A DNA stretch of 64,000 nt from Actinokineospora inagensis DSM 44258 (GTDB taxonomy: Bacteria > Actinomycetota > Actinomycetes > Mycobacteriales > Pseudonocardiaceae). A program made the position numbers and the translations under genes. The stretch spans positions 1 through 64,000 of the forward strand of contig NZ_AXWW01000036.1 in NCBI RefSeq assembly GCF_000482865.1, in the 5' to 3' direction. This document shows, piece after piece, positions 44,944 through 52,091 of this stretch. Under the pieces are notes generated by a model. It had not been told where the DNA came from, did no database searches, and saw only the letters and a list, made by a program, of their open reading frames with translations. Within the stretch, counting starts at the first letter, position 1; each line of letters opens with the position of its first letter.

Positions 44944-45872
44944 CCGCGCTGCGCGAGGTCGCCGCCTACCTCCCGCCGGACCGGGTCCCGCTGGAGGACT
45001 TGGCCGAGCGGTTCGCCATGACCGACCGCCAGATCCGGCTGTTCCGCCGGTTCCACGGCCTGGACCGGATCTGCCTGGACAGCGCGGGCACCCTGCTCGA
45101 CCTGCTGGTGGCGGCCACTGATCGGCTGGAAACCTTGCGTGGCAACGAACACCGGGTCAAGTACGTGCTCTACGCGCGCGGCATGCCGGTGGCCGTCCCG
45201 TACCCGCACAACCCGCTGCGGGAACTGTGCGTCAAGCTCGGCCTCGGCCACGCGCTGACCTTCACCGTCACCCACCAGGCGTGCGCCACCGGGTTGCTGG
45301 CGCTCGACGTCGCGGGGCGGTTGCTCGCGTCCGATCCCGACCCGGAAGCGTTGGCGCTGGTGGTGTCCGGGGAGAAGACCTTCACCCCGGACGCGATGCT
45401 GGTGCCGGAGACCGCGGTGTTCGGCGAGGGCGCCGCCGCCGCGCTGGTCGGCGCGACCGGGCCGAACGACCGGATGCTGTCGTACGCCACGAGCGTGCGC
45501 GGCGACTTCGACGGCAGGCTCATCATCGACCCGGAGCTGGCGCTGCGGTTCCAGCACGAGTACCCCGAGCTGCTGGCCGGGGTGCTGCTCACCGCCGTCG
45601 AGCAGGCCGGCATCACCCTGGACGACATCGCGCTCCTGGTGCCGCACAACGTGAACTCGGTGTCCTGGCGGCGACTCGCCAAGCGCATCGGCTACCCGGT
45701 CGAGCGGGTCGTGCTCGACAACGTGCCGGTGACCGGGCACAGCTTCGCGGCGGACCCGTTCCTCAACTACCGCACCGCCCTCGACCAGGGTCGGCTGCGG
45801 CCGGGGGACCGGTACCTGGTCGGCGCCGCCGGACTCGGCGCCACCTTCTCCGCCATGGTCTTCGAGCACTAG
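44940..45872 (+). CDS. KAS III-like ketosynthase with Cys-His-His active site
   Basis: A 310-aa FabH/thiolase-fold enzyme. Cys115 lies in THQACATGLLALD and His236 in LLVPHNVNSVSW. The third position, normally Asn in GNTSAAS, is His267 in TGHSFAADPFLNY. GTG 44940 overlaps the preceding gene by 4 bp. KAS III enzymes start chains from acyl-CoA plus malonyl-ACP or act as acyltransferases. The Asn-to-His change resembles the second His of elongating KSs and may alter decarboxylation, or direct it to C-O or C-N acyl transfer. Priming with an aryl or acyl unit from the E1 enzymes is one possible role. Confidence 0.85.
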   Translation: MTALREVAAYLPPDRVPLEDLAERFAMTDRQIRLFRRFHGLDRICLDSAGTLLDLLVAATDRLETLRGNEHRVKYVLYARGMPVAVPYPHNPLRELCVKLGLGHALTFTVTHQACATGLLALDVAGRLLASDPDPEALALVVSGEKTFTPDAMLVPETAVFGEGAAAALVGATGPNDRMLSYATSVRGDFDGRLIIDPELALRFQHEYPELLAGVLLTAVEQAGITLDDIALLVPHNVNSVSWRRLAKRIGYPVERVVLDNVPVTGHSFAADPFLNYRTALDQGRLRPGDRYLVGAAGLGATFSAMVFEH

Positions 45873-45913
45873 CCGGGCCTTCGAGGTTTGGCATCACCGA
45901 TGGGAGGACCTCG

Positions 45914-46198
45914 ATGGGGTCTGTGGAGACTGTTGACGCCGACCTGCTCGGCCGCGTCCAGGCGAGCATGGGCGACCTGCTGCCGCGGGTGCTCAAGCGG
46001 GAGGTCGTCGGGCTGACCGCGGCGACGAAGCTGTTCACCGAGCTGGGGTTGAGCTCGGCCAGCACGCTGGAGCTGCTGCTGGAGCTCGAGGACGAGCTGG
46101 AGATCCAGATCGACGTCGAGGAGATCGGCCAGGACGACCTGGAGACCGTCGGCACCCTCGCGGCCTACATCGCCGCCCACACCGTCGCGGACGAGTGA
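45914..46198 (+). CDS. Acyl carrier protein (fourth of the cluster)
   Basis: A 94-aa carrier protein with the probable attachment Ser in FTELGLSSASTLELLLELED. The usual Asp before the Ser is replaced by Ser (GLSS), as in some carriers of unusual pathways. ATG 45914 is preceded by GGGAGGACC. The stop overlaps the next gene start (GTGATG). It is placed between the KAS III and the PPTase and is a natural partner for both the KAS III and the amino acid:carrier ligase. Confidence 0.88.
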   Translation: MGSVETVDADLLGRVQASMGDLLPRVLKREVVGLTAATKLFTELGLSSASTLELLLELEDELEIQIDVEEIGQDDLETVGTLAAYIAAHTVADE

Positions 46199-47058
46199 TG
46201 TTCACCGGTGGTCCGCCGACAGCCGCCGGTGGCCGGGCGCGCCTGGTGTCCGCTCGGGCCAAGGTGTTCGACGGGACCTCGCCGACCGCGCTCGACCCGG
46301 CGCTGCGCCCGTTCCTCGCCGACCTGGTCCGTCCGTACGGCAACGCGTTGCGGGAAGACCTGTTGACCGAGGGCGTCGGGCACTCGTTCGGGGAGATGGC
46401 CGAGGAGTTGCTGCCGTCGGTCGTCGGACCGGACGAGCCGGTCGACCTGTTGCTGCTCGCGTTCGCCATGCACGACCTGCGACTGGGTCGGGCGACGGCG
46501 TGCTACCTGAGCGACCGGTGCCCCGGTCGGCCGATGGCGTTCGCGGTGTGCGACCAAGGCGCGGGAGCGGCGTTCACGGCGCTGCGGCTGGCCGAGTCCT
46601 ACCTCACGACTTGTCAGCGGGCGCTGGTTTTCGTCGTCGAGCAGTCGGCACTGCACTACGAGCCGCTGGGGCCCGCGCCGATACCGGACCGGCACACCGC
46701 CGTCGCCCTGCGGCTGGAGAACCACGGCAGCCCGATCACCACGGTGCAGCACACCGGTGTGGACAGTCTGCGCCTGCCGGAACTCTTCCGTGCGGCCGTT
46801 CCGGGCTCGACCAGGGTGATCGCGTCGGCGCGGCTGGCCGGGCTGGTGCCTGGGATCGCCGACGTCGTCGCCGATCCCGGCCAGCCCTACACCGGGATCT
46901 GGTGCGAGCTGGCCAAGGGGCACGACGAACCCGTTGTGCTGGCCGACTACGAGCCGGCACACGGTCTGCTCTGCCTGTCCACTGTGGACATGTCAGCCGA
47001 TGTCCGGGTGTCCGTCGAGGAATCCGCTGTGGACACGTGGTCGGCGGCGGTGGCATGA
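46195..47058 (+). CDS. Thiolase-fold KAS-like protein lacking the nucleophilic Cys
   Basis: A 287-aa protein with weak thiolase/KAS III-like features: FAMHDLRLGRATACYLSDRC, then AFAVCDQGAGAAFTALRLAE where KAS III has the TQACATG nucleophile loop. The aligned position is Gly/Gln (CDQGAG), although a Cys lies three residues earlier. The C-terminal His and Asn motifs are not recognisable. It may be a catalytically dead partner of the KAS III, as in KAS heterodimers, or an acyltransferase with other chemistry. The start is GTG 46195 or ATG 46198. The stop overlaps the PPTase start (ATGATGA). Confidence 0.6.
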   Translation: MMFTGGPPTAAGGRARLVSARAKVFDGTSPTALDPALRPFLADLVRPYGNALREDLLTEGVGHSFGEMAEELLPSVVGPDEPVDLLLLAFAMHDLRLGRATACYLSDRCPGRPMAFAVCDQGAGAAFTALRLAESYLTTCQRALVFVVEQSALHYEPLGPAPIPDRHTAVALRLENHGSPITTVQHTGVDSLRLPELFRAAVPGSTRVIASARLAGLVPGIADVVADPGQPYTGIWCELAKGHDEPVVLADYEPAHGLLCLSTVDMSADVRVSVEESAVDTWSAAVA

Positions 47059-47735
47059 TGGACGAGGTCGCGATCTGGCTGGTTGATTCCGTTCTGCCGC
47101 AACGGGTTCTCGTCGAACTGCACGAGCACCTCGACGAGGACGAGCGGGCCAGGGTCGCGGCACTCCCGCCCGAGCGCAAGGCCGAGTTCGTGGCCGCGCA
47201 CGGGGTGGCCAGGGTGGTCGCCGGACAGGCCCTCGGGCTCGCCCCGCGCCGGGTCCGCTGGCGGTTCGGGCCGAACGGCAAACCCGAGACCGACGGCGTG
47301 CGGGTCAGCCTGTCCCGCTCCGGTGGCCTCGCCGTGGTCGCCCGCACCGCCACCCGCGCGGTCGGGGTCGACCTGCAGCGGGTCGAGCCGGAGTTGGACG
47401 CGGCGCGAATAGCGGCCAGGTTCTACCCGGCGGCGGAGGCGCGACACGTCGTCGACTGCCCACCCGGGCAGCGGGCGGCCCGGTTCACCGGGTTGTTCGC
47501 CCGCAAGGAGGCGTGCGTGAAAGCCGCGGGCGGGCGGCTTTTCCCGGGCCTGCGGCAATCGGTGAGCCCCGGCGGTTCCGGCGGGGTGGTACGGCGGGCT
47601 GACGGCCCATACCGGGTGCGGGATCTCTCCGCGCCCACCGGCTTCGCGGCCGCGGTCGCGTTGGCCGGGGAGGACGACTACCGGGTGCGCGAGCACCGTT
47701 GGCCAGAGGAGTGGCGCGATGTCGAGGCTGGGTGA
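47055..47735 (+). CDS. Sfp-type 4'-phosphopantetheinyl transferase
   Basis: A 226-aa PPTase that attaches the phosphopantetheine arm of CoA to carrier proteins. Motifs are WRFGPNGKP (P1), AVGVDLQRVEPEL (the GVD/IxxE Mg site) and FARKEACVKAAGG (WxxKEAxxK). ATG 47055 overlaps the preceding stop, and its own 3' end overlaps the next gene by 17 bp. Its presence in the operon means the cluster activates its own four carrier proteins. Confidence 0.93.
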   Translation: MMDEVAIWLVDSVLPQRVLVELHEHLDEDERARVAALPPERKAEFVAAHGVARVVAGQALGLAPRRVRWRFGPNGKPETDGVRVSLSRSGGLAVVARTATRAVGVDLQRVEPELDAARIAARFYPAAEARHVVDCPPGQRAARFTGLFARKEACVKAAGGRLFPGLRQSVSPGGSGGVVRRADGPYRVRDLSAPTGFAAAVALAGEDDYRVREHRWPEEWRDVEAG

Positions 47736-48600
47736 GGGTCTGCCGCTGGAGACCGGCGTACCGGGGGTGTTCCTGTCCCCGCCGGGGTTCGAGCGGGTCA
47801 TCGGGTTGCTGCGCACCGGGGTCGCCGCGCTGGCCGCCGACGAACCGTTCCACCGGCTGGTCATCCCGCCGGTCATCTCCCGCAAGACCATCGAGCGCGC
47901 CGGTTACGTCGCCGCGTTCCCGAACCTGCTGGGCACCGTGCACGGCTACGGTGGCACCCCCAGCGGTTGGGCGCGGTTGAAGCCACTGGTCGAGGAGGGT
48001 GGCGAGTGGTACGCGCAGCAGCAGATCGGTGACCTGGTCCTGCTGCCCGCCGCCTGCTACCCGGTGTACGCGACGCTGGCCGACAGCGCCTTGGCCGAAC
48101 CCGCGAAGGTCACCGTCGAGGCGTCCTGCTTCCGCCAGGAGGCGACCAGTGAACCCGGTCGGCTGCGGTCGTTCCGGATGTTGGAGCTGGTGACCGTCGC
48201 CACCGAGGAGCACTGCCTCAAGTGGCGGGCGGCCCGGCTGGAGCAGGTCGAGGGCTGGTTCCAAGAGTTGGGGCTGGACGTGTCGGTCGAGGTGGCCGAC
48301 GACCCGTTCTTCGGTCCCGGCCGCAAGCTCTACCAAGCGGCGCAACGGCTGCAGGAGCTCAAGTGGGAGCTGAAGGTCCCGGTGGCCGACGGCCAGGTGC
48401 AGGCGGTGGCCTCGGCCAACTACCACAAGGAGCACTTCGGCGAGACCTTCGGCATCACCGCGGGCGGCGAGCTCGCGCACACGTCGTGTGTCGCTTTCGG
48501 ACTCGAACGGCTCGCCCTCGCCCTGATCAACCGGCACGGTGCGGACTCCAGGCAGTGGCCGGAGTCGGTGCTGGCGGCTTTCGGCGGCGCAGATGCCTGA
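47719..48600 (+). CDS. Amino acid:[carrier protein] ligase (atypical SerRS homologue)
   Basis: A 293-aa class II aminoacyl-tRNA-synthetase-like catalytic domain without a tRNA-binding arm. Motif 2 is visible as EASCFRQEATSEPGRLRSF and motif 3 as SCVAFGLERLALAL; ANYHKEHFGETFGI lies between. Cys137 and Cys257 match Zn ligands of the methanogen-type SerRS and bacterial amino acid:carrier protein ligases. Those homologues adenylate Gly or Ala and load it on the phosphopantetheine of a carrier protein instead of tRNA. By analogy this enzyme loads a small amino acid onto one of the cluster's carriers, ready for a condensation protein. Confidence 0.85.
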   Translation: MSRLGEGLPLETGVPGVFLSPPGFERVIGLLRTGVAALAADEPFHRLVIPPVISRKTIERAGYVAAFPNLLGTVHGYGGTPSGWARLKPLVEEGGEWYAQQQIGDLVLLPAACYPVYATLADSALAEPAKVTVEASCFRQEATSEPGRLRSFRMLELVTVATEEHCLKWRAARLEQVEGWFQELGLDVSVEVADDPFFGPGRKLYQAAQRLQELKWELKVPVADGQVQAVASANYHKEHFGETFGITAGGELAHTSCVAFGLERLALALINRHGADSRQWPESVLAAFGGADA

Positions 48601-49561
48601 CGCCCTGGGGTTCTACCGGACCATGCGGTTCATCCGCCGGTTCGAGGAACGCGCGATCGAGCTGGTCCGCGCGGGGGAGATCTTCAGCGGCATCCACCCG
48701 TGCATCGGTCAGGAAGCCGTGGCAGCAGGGGCCTGCGGCGCGCTCGACCCCGATGACATCGTGTTGTCCAGCCACCGGGGCCACGGGCACCTGCTGGCCA
48801 AGGGCTGCGACCCGGGGCGCGTGCTGGCCGAGATGGCCGGTCGGGTCACCGGGATCGACAAGGGTCGCGGTGGCTCGTTCCACCCGTCGGACTTCAGCGC
48901 GGGCGTGTACAACTCGACCGGCACCGTCGGGCACGGCGCGGGCATCGCGGCCGGGATCGCCTGGGCGGCGGCGAAGGCGGGGGAGCCGAAGGTCGTGCTG
49001 AGCTTCTTCGGCGACGGCGCGGTCACCCAGGGCGCGCTCCTCGAAGGTTTCAACCTGGCGGGCCTCTGGCAGCTCCCGGTGGTGTACATTTGTGAGAACA
49101 ACCGTTACGCCACAACGCTTCCGGTCGAGACGGCGGTAGCCGGGACGATCACCGGCCGCGGTGAGGCGTTCGGCATCCCGTCGTCCGATGTGGACGGTCA
49201 GGACGTCGAGGTGGTGCACGCCGCGGTCGCCGAGGCGGTGGCCAGGGCGCGCTCCGGTGGCGGTCCCTCGCTGCTGGTGATGGACACGTACCGCTACCAC
49301 GGCCACCACACCTTCGAGATGCTGGTGCGGCTGCGCTACCGGGAGCAGGCCGAGATCGACGCCTGGAAGGCCCGCGACCCGCTGGACATCCAGGCCGCCC
49401 GGATCGACCCGGCCGACCGGGACCGGGTGGACGCGGCGGTCGAGGCGGAGCTGGACGAGGTCGTCCGGTTCGCCGTGGACAGTCCCCGGCCGGACCCGGC
49501 CGACGCGATGGACCACTACTACGCCGACGGTTTCCGACCGAGACCCGGCGTCTCGCTGTAG
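48593..49561 (+). CDS. TPP-dependent dehydrogenase E1 component, alpha subunit
   Basis: A 322-aa subunit of the pyruvate/acetoin/branched-chain 2-oxoacid dehydrogenase type. The TPP/Mg motif is FFGDGAVTQGALLEGFNLAG ... VYICENNRY (GDG at 140-142, ending with Asn-Asn). SSHRGHGHLLAKG and NSTGTVGHGAG are family motifs. ATG 48593 overlaps the previous stop by 8 bp. It decarboxylates a 2-oxoacid and passes the acyl or aldehyde unit on. No E2 or E3 gene is present, so the acceptor may be a carrier protein or CoA. 4-Hydroxybenzoylformate from HmaS/Hmo is a logical but unproven substrate. Confidence 0.9.
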   Translation: MPDALGFYRTMRFIRRFEERAIELVRAGEIFSGIHPCIGQEAVAAGACGALDPDDIVLSSHRGHGHLLAKGCDPGRVLAEMAGRVTGIDKGRGGSFHPSDFSAGVYNSTGTVGHGAGIAAGIAWAAAKAGEPKVVLSFFGDGAVTQGALLEGFNLAGLWQLPVVYICENNRYATTLPVETAVAGTITGRGEAFGIPSSDVDGQDVEVVHAAVAEAVARARSGGGPSLLVMDTYRYHGHHTFEMLVRLRYREQAEIDAWKARDPLDIQAARIDPADRDRVDAAVEAELDEVVRFAVDSPRPDPADAMDHYYADGFRPRPGVSL

Positions 49562-49578
49562 CAGGAGAGGAGTGAGCC

Positions 49579-50556
49579 GTGCCGAAGCTGTCCTACCTCA
49601 AGGCGCTCAACCGCGCGCTCGGTGACGAGATGACCCGCGACGAGTCCGTCTTCGTGCTCGGCGAGGACGTGAACTTCGCGCTCACCAACGTCACCGCCGG
49701 GTTCCTGAAGAAGTTCGGCCCGGACCGGGTGCTCGAGGTGCCGCTGACCGAGCAGGGCTTCACCAACTTCGCCACCGGCGCGGCGATGGCCGGGCGCAGG
49801 CCGGTGATCGAGTTCCAGATCCCGTTCCTGCTGCTGCTGGTGTTCGAGCAGATCACCAACCAGGCCAACAAGTTCCTGATGATGAGTGGTGGCCAGCGCA
49901 GCGTCCCGGTCACCTACCTGATGCCCGCCGCGGGCTGGCGGGCCGGGTGGGGCGCGCAGCACTCCGACCAGCCGTACAGCATGTTCGCGCACATGGGCGT
50001 CAAGACCGTGCTGCCCGCGACCCCCACCGACGCCTACGGCCTGCTGACCACCGCGATCCGCGATGACGACCCGGTGGTGTTCTTCGGCCCGCTCGCCGCG
50101 CTGACGGTGCGCGAGATCGTCGACTACGAGGACCTGCGGCCGATCCCGTTGGGCAGCGGTCGAATCCACCGGTCGGGCACCGACGTCACGGTTGTCGCGT
50201 TAGGACACCTGGTGCACGAGGCGCTGCAGGTCGCCGAGGACCTGGCCGAGGAGGCGTCGGTCGAGGTGTGGGACCCGCGCTCGGTGTACCCGTTCGACTG
50301 GGCCGGGTTGGCCGAGTCGGTGTCGCGCACCGGTCGACTGGTCGTGTTCGACGACTCCAACCGCTCCTGCGGGATGGGCGCGGAGATCCTGGCGACCGCC
50401 GTCGAGGAGATGCACCTGACCGCGCCGCCCAAGCGGGTCACCCGGCCCGACGGCGCGATCGTCGGCGCGGTGCCGGAACTGGACGCGGTGTTGCAACCGA
50501 CCAAGGAGCAGTTGGCGGAGGCCATCCGCACGGTGCTCAAGAGTCCGGGCTGGTGA
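49579..50556 (+). CDS. TPP-dependent dehydrogenase E1 component, beta subunit
   Basis: A 325-aa transketolase-like partner of the alpha subunit: VLGEDVNFALTNVTAGFLKK, VPLTEQGFTNFATGAAMAGRRPVIE and QHSDQPYSMFAHMGVKTVLP are conserved family blocks, and the C-terminal domain has VWDPRSVYPFDW. The start is GTG 49579 with GGAGAGGAG upstream. It contains a TTA codon (50200-50202), a possible bldA control point. Similar E1 pairs without E2 occur in secondary metabolism, for example in phenylglycine (PglB/PglC) clusters. Confidence 0.9.
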   Translation: MPKLSYLKALNRALGDEMTRDESVFVLGEDVNFALTNVTAGFLKKFGPDRVLEVPLTEQGFTNFATGAAMAGRRPVIEFQIPFLLLLVFEQITNQANKFLMMSGGQRSVPVTYLMPAAGWRAGWGAQHSDQPYSMFAHMGVKTVLPATPTDAYGLLTTAIRDDDPVVFFGPLAALTVREIVDYEDLRPIPLGSGRIHRSGTDVTVVALGHLVHEALQVAEDLAEEASVEVWDPRSVYPFDWAGLAESVSRTGRLVVFDDSNRSCGMGAEILATAVEEMHLTAPPKRVTRPDGAIVGAVPELDAVLQPTKEQLAEAIRTVLKSPGW

Positions 50557-50559
50557 CCG

Positions 50560-51960
50560 GTGGAGGTGGAGCGCGTCCCCGTTCCCTTCCGCGGCCACGG
50601 CAGTGGTGAGGCGGGGCTGACCTGGGGTCAGATCGGTATCTGGCAGGCCATCGCGCGGTCCGGCGAGTCGCGCACCATGGGCGGCGTGGTCAAACTGCCG
50701 CCCGGCGTGACCGTCGAGCAGGTGGCGGCCACGTTCAGCGTGATCATCGGCAGGCACCAGGCGCTGCGCACCCGGCTGGTGTTCACCGATGGGCGGCCGC
50801 GGCAGTCCCTGGTGGAGGCCGGTGAGATCACCCTGGAGGTGCTCGACGCGGGCGGGTCCGACCCGGCCGATGTCGCCGCCGCCGTGCAGGAGCGGTACGC
50901 GAGCGTGCCGTTCGACTACGAGCACGAGTTCCCGGTGCGGGCCGCCCTGGTCCGCGTCGGCGCGGAGATCACGCACATGGTCGCGGTCTACCTGCACCTG
51001 TCGCTGGACGCGGGCGGGCTGGAGGTGCTGATCCGCGAGCTCGGGTCCGACCCGGCGACGCTGCCGCCGGTCACCGCCGTCCAGCCGCTGGAGCAGGCCC
51101 GCAGCCAGGAGGAGCCCTCGGCGTTGCGGCAGTCGGCGAACTCGTTGCGGTACCTGGACAACGTGCTGCGCAGCGTGTCGCCGCTGCGGTTCGGCGAGCC
51201 GCGCGAACTGCGCGACCCGACGTTTCGGATGGTTCGCTACCGCTCGCCCGCCACCCGGCTGGCGGTCGACGCGATCGCCCGGCGCGGCGGGGTCAGCACC
51301 TCGTCGGTGCTGCTGGCCTGTTTCGCGGTCGCGTTGGCCCGAGCCGGGGCGAGCAACCCGGTCATGGCGATGCTGATGGTCAGCAACCGGTTCCGGCCGG
51401 GTTTCGCCGAGTCGGTCAGCACGATCGTGCAGATCAGCCCCTACCTGATCGACGTCGCCGACATCACCCTCGGTGACGCGGTCGCCAGGGCGGCGCGCAG
51501 CACGATGAACGCCTACAAGCACGCCTACTACGACCCGGACGCGCAGGACGACGTCGTCGACCAGGTGTTCGCCGATCGCGGCGAGCCCGTCGACTTCTCC
51601 TGCTTCTTCAACGACCGGCGCAAGTCCGACCGCGCGCCCGGCGCGGGACCCGAGCCGACGGCCGACTCGCTGGCCTCGGCGCTGTCCCGGTCCGAGACGC
51701 ACTGGGAGGACGAGCCCGGCATGCCGCGGCAGAAGCTCTACCTGCACGTGGACGACCCGCTCGACACGATCGAGTTCACCATGTCGGTGGACACCCGCTA
51801 CTTCACCGCGGCGGAGACCGAGGCCGTCGTGCGCGGCATCGAGTCCGTCGCGGTGCGCGCCGCCCTCGACCCGGACACGCCGACCGGCGTGCGGGCCGAG
51901 CCCAAGCTCCCGGCCACCGCCGGAGCCGGGGCGGACACTGGCGAGGGAGGTGCCCGATGA
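50560..51960 (+). CDS. Free-standing condensation-domain protein 2
   Basis: A 466-aa paralogue of the protein at 43.6 kb. Shared blocks are LTWGQIGIWQA, RHQALRTRLVF, FDYEHEFPVRAAL, VYLHLSLDAGGLE (His146 and Asp150 retained, first His position Leu145), YKHAYYDPDAQ and FFNDRRKS. It is the last full gene of the operon. It starts with GTG 3 bp after the E1 beta stop. It probably forms an amide or ester between carrier-bound acyl and aminoacyl groups. Its stop overlaps a 5-codon reading frame (MIEIK, 51957-51974), which is described as a finding. Confidence 0.83.
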   Translation: MEVERVPVPFRGHGSGEAGLTWGQIGIWQAIARSGESRTMGGVVKLPPGVTVEQVAATFSVIIGRHQALRTRLVFTDGRPRQSLVEAGEITLEVLDAGGSDPADVAAAVQERYASVPFDYEHEFPVRAALVRVGAEITHMVAVYLHLSLDAGGLEVLIRELGSDPATLPPVTAVQPLEQARSQEEPSALRQSANSLRYLDNVLRSVSPLRFGEPRELRDPTFRMVRYRSPATRLAVDAIARRGGVSTSSVLLACFAVALARAGASNPVMAMLMVSNRFRPGFAESVSTIVQISPYLIDVADITLGDAVARAARSTMNAYKHAYYDPDAQDDVVDQVFADRGEPVDFSCFFNDRRKSDRAPGAGPEPTADSLASALSRSETHWEDEPGMPRQKLYLHVDDPLDTIEFTMSVDTRYFTAAETEAVVRGIESVAVRAALDPDTPTGVRAEPKLPATAGAGADTGEGGAR

Positions 51961-51975
51961 TCGAGATCAAGTGAA

Positions 51976-51993
51976 CCCCGCGCTAGCGCGGGG
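51976..51993 (+). terminator. Hairpin right after the condensation-protein operon
   Basis: Perfect palindrome CCCCGCGC-TA-GCGCGGGG beginning 15 bp after the stop of condensation protein 2 and 1 bp after the MIEIK mini-ORF. It is followed by GGCACTCG and has no U-tract. Confidence 0.65.
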
Positions 51994-52031
51994 GCACTCG
52001 AGGCCCTTCCGCGTTCGCTGAACAACCGGAC

Positions 52032-52064
52032 GCGGGGGCGGGTCCTCCCGGGACCCGCCCCCGC
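52032..52064 (+). terminator. Second strong hairpin before the flavoprotein gene
   Basis: Perfect 14-bp arms GCGGGGGCGGGTCC / GGACCCGCCCCCGC with a 5-nt loop, ending 27 bp before the flavoprotein start. With the preceding hairpin it probably ends the operon or attenuates read-through into the creE/creD-like genes. Confidence 0.7.
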
Positions 52065-52091
52065 CTCCACACACACCCCGGGAACAAGCTC

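Noticed and set aside
47719-48600. Second seryl-tRNA synthetase for resistance or protein synthesis
   Set aside because: The N-terminal tRNA-binding coiled coil is missing and the catalytic core is of the Zn-dependent carrier-ligase type.
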